DNA from: CAVSVP01 sp963731125
GTDB taxonomy: Bacteria; Pseudomonadota; Gammaproteobacteria; Competibacterales; Competibacteraceae
Assembly: GCA_963731125.1 (NCBI GenBank)
Contig: CAVSVP010000016.1
Span: forward strand, 1 to 64,000
DNA length: 64,000 nucleotides
Direction of reading: 5' to 3'
The translations under genes and the position numbers were made by a program. Below are positions 59,074-64,000 of the stretch, one piece after another. Below the pieces are notes generated by a model. That model saw only the letters and a list, made by a program, of their open reading frames with translations. It had not been told where the DNA came from and searched no databases. Numbering within the stretch: the first letter of the stretch is position 1; each line of letters opens with the position of its first letter.

Positions 59074-61773
59074 TTACTGACTGAGAACCGTGCGCAGCTT
59101 ACTCGCCAAGCTCGCCTTGCGATACGGCTTGCTAATTAGCTCCACGTCTTTTTGCAAAATACCTTGTTGGGTAAGAATTTTCTTGGCATAGCCCGAAGTA
59201 AATAGGACCTTGAGATCCGGACGGCGGCGCTGTGCCTCTTGCGCCAAAACCATCCCACTCTTGCCGTTGGGAAGCACAACGTCGGTAAACAGCAATACCA
59301 CCCGGGGCGTGCTGTCCAGCACCTGTAAAGCCGTATCGGCATCTTCCGCCTCTACCGTGCGATAACCCAGGTTCTGGAGCATTTTAACGGCAAGCTGACG
59401 AACACCGGGATCATCTTCAACTACAAGAATGGTGGCTTCTTGATCACAGGGTTCATACTCAGCCGTCTCTGGTATCTCTATGGGTGCAGTTTCAGCCATC
59501 GTGCGAGGCAGATAGACTTTCACGGTCGTGCCTTGCCCAAGTTCACTATAGATTTTTATGTGTCCGCCCGACTGTTTGACCAAGCCGTATACCATACTAA
59601 GACCTAGTCCGCTGCCTTTACCCACGCCTTTGGTGGTGAAGAAAGGCTCAAAAGCCCGGTCAATCACATCCCGAACCATACCGGTGCCAGTATCGCTTAC
59701 CACCAACAACACATACTGTCCTGCTCGAACATCTTCATGGGCAGCCGCATAGTTGTCGTCAAGTTGACTGTTGGCAGTTTCGATAATTAGGGTACCGCCC
59801 TGCGGCATCGCATCGCGGGCATTGAGGGCAAGGTTTAACAATGCATTTTCCAATTGACCTGGATCCACGAGCGCCCGCCATAACCCGTTCGCCAGCTCGA
59901 TTTGAATTTGTATCGTTTCTCCCAGGGTTCGTTGCAACAACTCAAGCATTCCCATCACCAGCGCATTTAGGTCGACTGACTGCGCCTGTAAAGGCTGCTG
60001 GCGTGAGAAAACGAGCAGCCGCTGAGTTAACGAAGCGCCTCTCTCCGCCGCGGTAAACGCCCGCTGCACCAGATCTTGTAAAGCGAGCTGACCCGCCAAC
60101 CGTTCATTTAAAAGCTCTAGGTTGCCCAGCACAATGGCCAGTAGGTTATTAAAGTCATGTGCAATGCCACCGGTCAGATGCCCTATCGCCTCCATCTTCT
60201 GCACTCGTCGCAGCTGCTCTTCGGCGGCTCGCCGATCGGTAATGTCTTCACCAGAACTTAGGGTAAACTGAATCTGCCCAGCGCTATCTCTAAGCACCGC
60301 ATTGTGCCATGCAATCAGCCGCATTCGGCCATCGCGGCACATCACGGGGTTCTCGAATTGCTCTACAAACTCCATCTCGCCGATCAATAGTTTTGCAAAG
60401 GCGGAGCGCACTTTACTTTTCGTCGCCTCTGGCAGAAACGTATTCAGCCAGTTTTTACCGACGATCTCAGCCTCTTCATAACCCAGCACCTCGCAACCCT
60501 TACGGTTAATCTGCGTAATGACTCCATTCCTATCGAGCACCATGAGCATAACGCCCGCCACATCGAAATATTGCTGAGTCCGATTCCGCTCAGCCCGCAA
60601 TCGTTCCTCTGCAAGCTTACGGTCAGTGACGTCGCGGCCGACCGCCTGAAACTCCATAATACGCTCTTGGGTATCGTAGATAGCGTAGTCTACCCATTGC
60701 TGCCAGCCAATCTGTCCATCAGACCGGATGACTTCGTGCTCAAAGGTAATTAGGCGTGGATTCTCCAGTAAAGAGGTAATATGCTCGCGAATGCTCTCCC
60801 GAGCAGACGGCGGCGTGAGCAAGAGAAAACTGGTGCCGATCAGTGCCTCGCGGGACTTACCAACATAACGGCAGTACGCATCATTAACAAAAGTCAGAAT
60901 AGTATCAGGGCGGAAGCGGCAGATGAGCTCGAGCTGAGTATCGACCACCGCGCGGTAGCGGGTTTCGCTTGCAATTAAGGCCGCCTCCGCCTGCTTACGT
61001 TCCGTGATATCCAGAAAAGTCACCACCGCACCGACAACATCGCCATTTTTCCGGACAGGATGAGACCAGTACTCCGCCGGAAAACTGGTGCCATCGGAGC
61101 GCCACAGCACCTCATCTTCGATATGAATCCCCTTACCTTGCCAGAATGCCCGATAGATATGACAGTCCTGTAGAGGGTAAGGTATCCCGTCCGGACGGGT
61201 ATGATGAATTAAGTCGTGCATGTTCCGCCCAAGGACAGCATCGAGCTCGGGATAATCCAGCAGACGCAGTGCCGCTGCATTACAAAAAGTACACCTGCCT
61301 TCCAAATCCAAGCCGTAAATGCCTTCTGCCGTAGAGTCAAGCATTAGCTGCAACTGTTCCCGGCTCCTGAGTAACATCAGTTCTGCATGCTTATAGCCGG
61401 TAATATCCGTATGCTGCAGGATGGCTCCACTCGTTTTGTCGGGTAAAGAAATAGCACATAGCAGAAACCAATGCGTTTCGCCCGGTGAATGCCAATAATA
61501 CTCCCATTGCAATTCCGCCAAGCTACCGTTAAGCACAGCCGTTAATCTCTTAAGAGACTCCTTAATCTTTTGGGTGGAAAACTCTAAGCAGGCACGGCAA
61601 CTGTCTAAATAGTTGACGCCAACCTCGCCTCTCACCAAGGGCGGAGCCAGATTCTGTCTGATACATTGACGCCAGCTTTCGTTGGCGGCAATAATAGTTC
61701 CCTGGCTGTCAAGGACAGCAATCTGCGCCGGCAAAGAGTTCAGAACGACAGAGTCGAGGGATTCATTAGACAT
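59074..61773 (-). CDS. PAS-rich hybrid histidine kinase
   Basis: The 899-residue protein has four PAS-like domains (about residues 10-125, 135-260, 265-390, 400-520), each ending in a DITxRK-type PAC boundary. A HisKA domain follows with the phospho-acceptor His in GGIAHDFNNLL (about 540), then an HATPase_c domain (NLALNARDAMP, DTGTGM, GKGSGLGLSMVYGL) and a C-terminal receiver with Asp about 827 (FTDVVLPNGKSG). No membrane helix is seen, so it is a soluble sensor. PAS pockets suggest redox, gas or small-ligand sensing, and the signal cannot be read. No cognate regulator is adjacent. Confidence 0.9.
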   Translation of the reverse strand: MSNESLDSVVLNSLPAQIAVLDSQGTIIAANESWRQCIRQNLAPPLVRGEVGVNYLDSCRACLEFSTQKIKESLKRLTAVLNGSLAELQWEYYWHSPGETHWFLLCAISLPDKTSGAILQHTDITGYKHAELMLLRSREQLQLMLDSTAEGIYGLDLEGRCTFCNAAALRLLDYPELDAVLGRNMHDLIHHTRPDGIPYPLQDCHIYRAFWQGKGIHIEDEVLWRSDGTSFPAEYWSHPVRKNGDVVGAVVTFLDITERKQAEAALIASETRYRAVVDTQLELICRFRPDTILTFVNDAYCRYVGKSREALIGTSFLLLTPPSARESIREHITSLLENPRLITFEHEVIRSDGQIGWQQWVDYAIYDTQERIMEFQAVGRDVTDRKLAEERLRAERNRTQQYFDVAGVMLMVLDRNGVITQINRKGCEVLGYEEAEIVGKNWLNTFLPEATKSKVRSAFAKLLIGEMEFVEQFENPVMCRDGRMRLIAWHNAVLRDSAGQIQFTLSSGEDITDRRAAEEQLRRVQKMEAIGHLTGGIAHDFNNLLAIVLGNLELLNERLAGQLALQDLVQRAFTAAERGASLTQRLLVFSRQQPLQAQSVDLNALVMGMLELLQRTLGETIQIQIELANGLWRALVDPGQLENALLNLALNARDAMPQGGTLIIETANSQLDDNYAAAHEDVRAGQYVLLVVSDTGTGMVRDVIDRAFEPFFTTKGVGKGSGLGLSMVYGLVKQSGGHIKIYSELGQGTTVKVYLPRTMAETAPIEIPETAEYEPCDQEATILVVEDDPGVRQLAVKMLQNLGYRTVEAEDADTALQVLDSTPRVVLLFTDVVLPNGKSGMVLAQEAQRRRPDLKVLFTSGYAKKILTQQGILQKDVELISKPYRKASLASKLRTVLSQ

Positions 61774-61910
61774 TATCGGTTTTAAGGTTTCGGCGAATTA
61801 TTGCCCTTGATGTACAAGCAGTTAAGTCAGTCAATAGCTTATTTCCGATAATGTCTATTCATCCGCAGCTGATAAAGTTAGCGGACATCATCGCTGTTGA
61901 TTATTTCTGT

Positions 61911-62201
61911 TTACGGCCCACCTGCACGCAGAGTATGTTTATCAAAACGCTCCATAAAGGCATCTATTTCTTCCTGGGTATAGTCGATAAATTCGAAATC
62001 AATCTGCTCCATGGGCAGATCCAACGCGCCCAAATGACGCTCTCCTTCGTCAGTCAGTGCGATCACCACGCGGCGATCGCCGTCCTTGACAGTGGCCTTA
62101 TTACCGGATACCTCGTGTTCCAGGTATCCTATGGCCTTAGGTAATTCACGCAGGAACTCCTCACGTTTCAGTTGCATTTCACGACTGAATTTGACGGACA
62201 T
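61911..62201 (-). CDS. Conserved small hypothetical protein
   Basis: Start ATG 62201 follows GAGGAGAAG on the minus strand and replaces the longer open frame. The 96-residue protein reads KREEFLRELPKAIGYLEHEVSGNKATVKDGDRRVVIALTDEGERHLGALDLPMEQIDFEFIDYTQEEIDAFMERFD. It looks like a small alpha/beta protein of a type seen as hypothetical in other proteobacteria. The function is unknown. It is divergent from the genes to its right. Confidence 0.7.
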   Translation of the reverse strand: MSVKFSREMQLKREEFLRELPKAIGYLEHEVSGNKATVKDGDRRVVIALTDEGERHLGALDLPMEQIDFEFIDYTQEEIDAFMERFDKHTLRAGGP

Positions 62202-62635
62202 GCTTCTTCTCCTCGTGTTTGTTCTCAGTTTGCAAATCAACCTCGCAAGACCTTATCAGCCAAGGGTTTATCCCTCGTCATCGCATCGATTACGTTTGCG
62301 AAAAGCGCTAAAGAATGACCCGGAAACGACGGATAGTTACCACAACCATAGTTTACTCTATGGTGATAATCCATTTTTCACATAACACAACAAGGCTTGG
62401 AAGCAAGCCTTAAGTTTGCCTCATTGCCTGTCATCCTACAGTAAAATGTTGGGCCTATTGTTCGAAAAAAGAATCATCAAGACGATGTAAATCGTCGACT
62501 AGGGACTGGATTACCGGCGGCAGATCTTGTTCAATACAAGTTGGTAACTAGGCGAGCCTCAACCAATGAGCAAGCCTTGCCACTGTTTAGCTAACCGCTT
62601 TCCATTCCACTCCTCAATCGAGGGGGTAAGAATTT
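62202..62635. other. Intergenic region with two stem-loops
   Basis: No supported gene. Two short perfect hairpins occur: 62345-62364 (ACCATAG/CTATGGT) and 62392-62411 (AAGGCTTG/CAAGCCTT). They may mark a terminator or a small RNA 3' end, but direction is unclear. Confidence 0.45.
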
Positions 62636-62836
62636 ATGCGTTTCTGTGAACTATCTATTTCCGAAGACTTCCGCAATCCTGTGCATGGCTCAGTGTTTGG
62701 CTGGAACGGTTATGAACATTTAGTTCGCGTCGGCCAATATCGTGCTGTGGGTCCTCACGCCAACCAAGAATGGATTTTCCAGGGCGATGAAATCGTTCGG
62801 GTAATGAGAACTTCTAAAGAAAGAACGTGGAGATAA
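62636..62836 (+). CDS. Small hypothetical protein
   Basis: The 66-residue protein has a well-placed GAGGGGG site before ATG 62636. The translation MRFCELSISEDFRNPVHGSVFGWNGYEHLVRVGQYRAVGPHANQEWIF has no family I can name. It is aromatic- and His-rich, probably a compact beta fold. Confidence 0.55.
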   Translation: MRFCELSISEDFRNPVHGSVFGWNGYEHLVRVGQYRAVGPHANQEWIFQGDEIVRVMRTSKERTWR

Positions 62837-63010
62837 TCGCTTTAAAAACCGACGCAAACAAGATAAAGTTAGATGGTTGGTGTTTGGGAACAACGGATAT
62901 TGTGACCAGCAAGCCAGCGAATTTCTCGATTGCCCAGGTTAATCACAGGAAAAATTAGCATGCCGACTGTTTTCAGGAACACAGCGGCCTGCTGAGCAGG
63001 GAAGCTAAGC

Positions 63011-63352
63011 ATGTCTGATAAATTCAATAACGTATTTGATCTCACTATGGCGAGACGTCGCCGCGCGAATCGCTGCACAGAAGCAACGCTCTTTGCCGCC
63101 AATGAAGTATCGGCTCATTTACTGGATAGCCTGTTCGGCTATGAAGCCGCTGGTTTAGATTTGCCCGCATTGCTGCTGGCTAGCTTACAGGCATTGCTGC
63201 TTACTGAATTAAATCGAGTGGCAAATGGCGACCAGCGCAATCTTGAACATCTTACCTCAGGCGATATTGAGATAGCGCGACAGAATTTTATCGACGCTAT
63301 CGACACCATCCTAGAATTGGAACGCCGGAAGTTAAAGGAGTTTTCCACCTAG
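63011..63352 (+). CDS. Small helical hypothetical protein
   Basis: The 113-residue protein is mostly alpha-helical: MSDKFNNVFDLTMARRRRANRC, then NEVSAHLLDSLFGYEAAGLDLPALLLASLQALLLTELNRV, and a final ILELERRKLKEF. A GGGAAGC site precedes ATG 63011. No family recognised. Confidence 0.6.
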   Translation: MSDKFNNVFDLTMARRRRANRCTEATLFAANEVSAHLLDSLFGYEAAGLDLPALLLASLQALLLTELNRVANGDQRNLEHLTSGDIEIARQNFIDAIDTILELERRKLKEFST

Positions 63353-63419
63353 CGGTACAGTGAAGCTGCATAATATCGCTTGTCGGCAAACGGTGACTGA
63401 ATGGCTTATCTAAAAAAAC

Positions 63420-64000
63420 TTATTTAGACACTGCATCGGCGACTTTTTCGACCACGGTTCGGGCGGCATTTTCAGCCAATGTCTCGGGTAATAGGCCTAC
63501 CTCGGCCATTTCCTTTAGCGCATCCGCCGAAGTAACTCGGCTGAGCGCCTCGGCTTGCCGGCGACGGAGATTGTGCCGGTCCTGAACCACTTTATTATCT
63601 AACTCAGCGAGCGCATGAACTGCTTTTTCTTCCCATTGTGCAAACGTGCGCTTGGCATCTTCCACTGCCATGGGCTTGATATTTGGCAGAGACTTAAAAA
63701 GATCCAGCGCCTTACCGGTTCGTTTTGCGGCAAGTCGCCGAGCGCTAGCTTCGGCATAGGCAACTTGAGTAGGATCTTCCCCAATTGGTTGAGGCAACCA
63801 ACCAAGCAGTTTTTCCAGTATCCGATCAAATAGAGGTACCTTACGACGCCGAAAAGTTTCCAGGGAAACCCGGTCTAGACTGACCTCCTCAATATGATCG
63901 TCGACTTCGTGCAACAGCAGGCGCGTCGCCGCAGGCGGCACAAGTCCGGCGTCACTTAGATGCTGGTACGTTTCCCGTTCTACAGAGAGTCCCCGGCGGA
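63420..64000 (-). CDS. C-terminal part of a larger protein (antiporter tail-like), partial
   Basis: The frame stays open to base 64000 (…RRGLSVERETYQHLSDAGLVPPAATRLLLHEVDDHIEEVSLD…), so GTG 63941 is not the true start. The 190-odd residues are soluble and helical. The opening GL(L/I)S.R.YQ.L plus E.D..I resembles the cytoplasmic C-terminal domain of CPA1/NhaP-type Na+/H+ antiporters, whose membrane part would lie right of the window. This is an inference of moderate weight. The ends are otherwise unremarkable. Confidence 0.6.
   Translation of the reverse strand, partial: RRGLSVERETYQHLSDAGLVPPAATRLLLHEVDDHIEEVSLDRVSLETFRRRKVPLFDRILEKLLGWLPQPIGEDPTQVAYAEASARRLAAKRTGKALDLFKSLPNIKPMAVEDAKRTFAQWEEKAVHALAELDNKVVQDRHNLRRRQAEALSRVTSADALKEMAEVGLLPETLAENAARTVVEKVADAVSK

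Overview
This window looks like a piece of a gammaproteobacterial chromosome with moderate to high GC. That placement is inferred from gene families, codon style and a Pseudomonas-like REP pair, not from any marker gene. No rRNA or tRNA gene was seen. A well-kept respiratory core sits beside accessory DNA full of insertion sequences, decayed genes and metal-resistance cassettes.

Layout. 1-6.4 kb is mobile-element territory. It holds a partial IS630 transposase, a 5'-truncated nuoH with nuoJ, an IS630 copy whose transposase is split by an IS91-family element with a zinc-ribbon passenger, a truncated copA, a copB broken by a MITE-like repeat, and a vapBC remnant. 6.8-8.2 kb holds a small membrane-anchored protein and a protein with two left-handed beta-helix halves. 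8.3-20.7 kb is one long operon for alternative complex III (actABCDEF), a small membrane protein, a Sco copper chaperone and an A2-type caa3 oxidase. It is headed by a run of 21 perfect hexanucleotide repeats just before actA. Together these would take electrons from quinol through ACIII to the cytochrome c domain of CoxB and on to O2.

20.7-31.6 kb holds a PRC-barrel protein, an entericidin-like lipoprotein, a FixJ-type regulator, an aldehyde dehydrogenase, a cupin / DJ-1 / PqqD cassette, a double TM2 protein, an AT-rich glycosyltransferase and a sugar ABC importer. 31.9-38.8 kb holds a CPA2 antiporter, an arsenic cluster (arsR, arsC, acr3, arsI, arsP, small thioredoxin) suited to both inorganic and methylated arsenic, and a tartrate dehydrogenase-like enzyme. 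39-50 kb holds a broken yqhA, a ferritin-like protein, a frameshifted phospholipase D gene, a rhodanese, an acyl-ACP synthetase/acyltransferase fusion, an SDR and a three-gene set (membrane protein, gluconate dehydrogenase subunit 3-like, GMC flavoprotein) that looks like a membrane dehydrogenase.

50-57.6 kb is a second mobile-element zone: an IS4 fragment, an IS1-family copy, an IS630 gene, a decayed element with 25-bp inverted repeats, and fragments. It also carries a secreted hydrolase-lamin-tail protein and a secreted protein with near-identical 147-bp repeats. The last 6 kb has small uncharacterised proteins, a large PAS hybrid histidine kinase and a partial gene running off the end.
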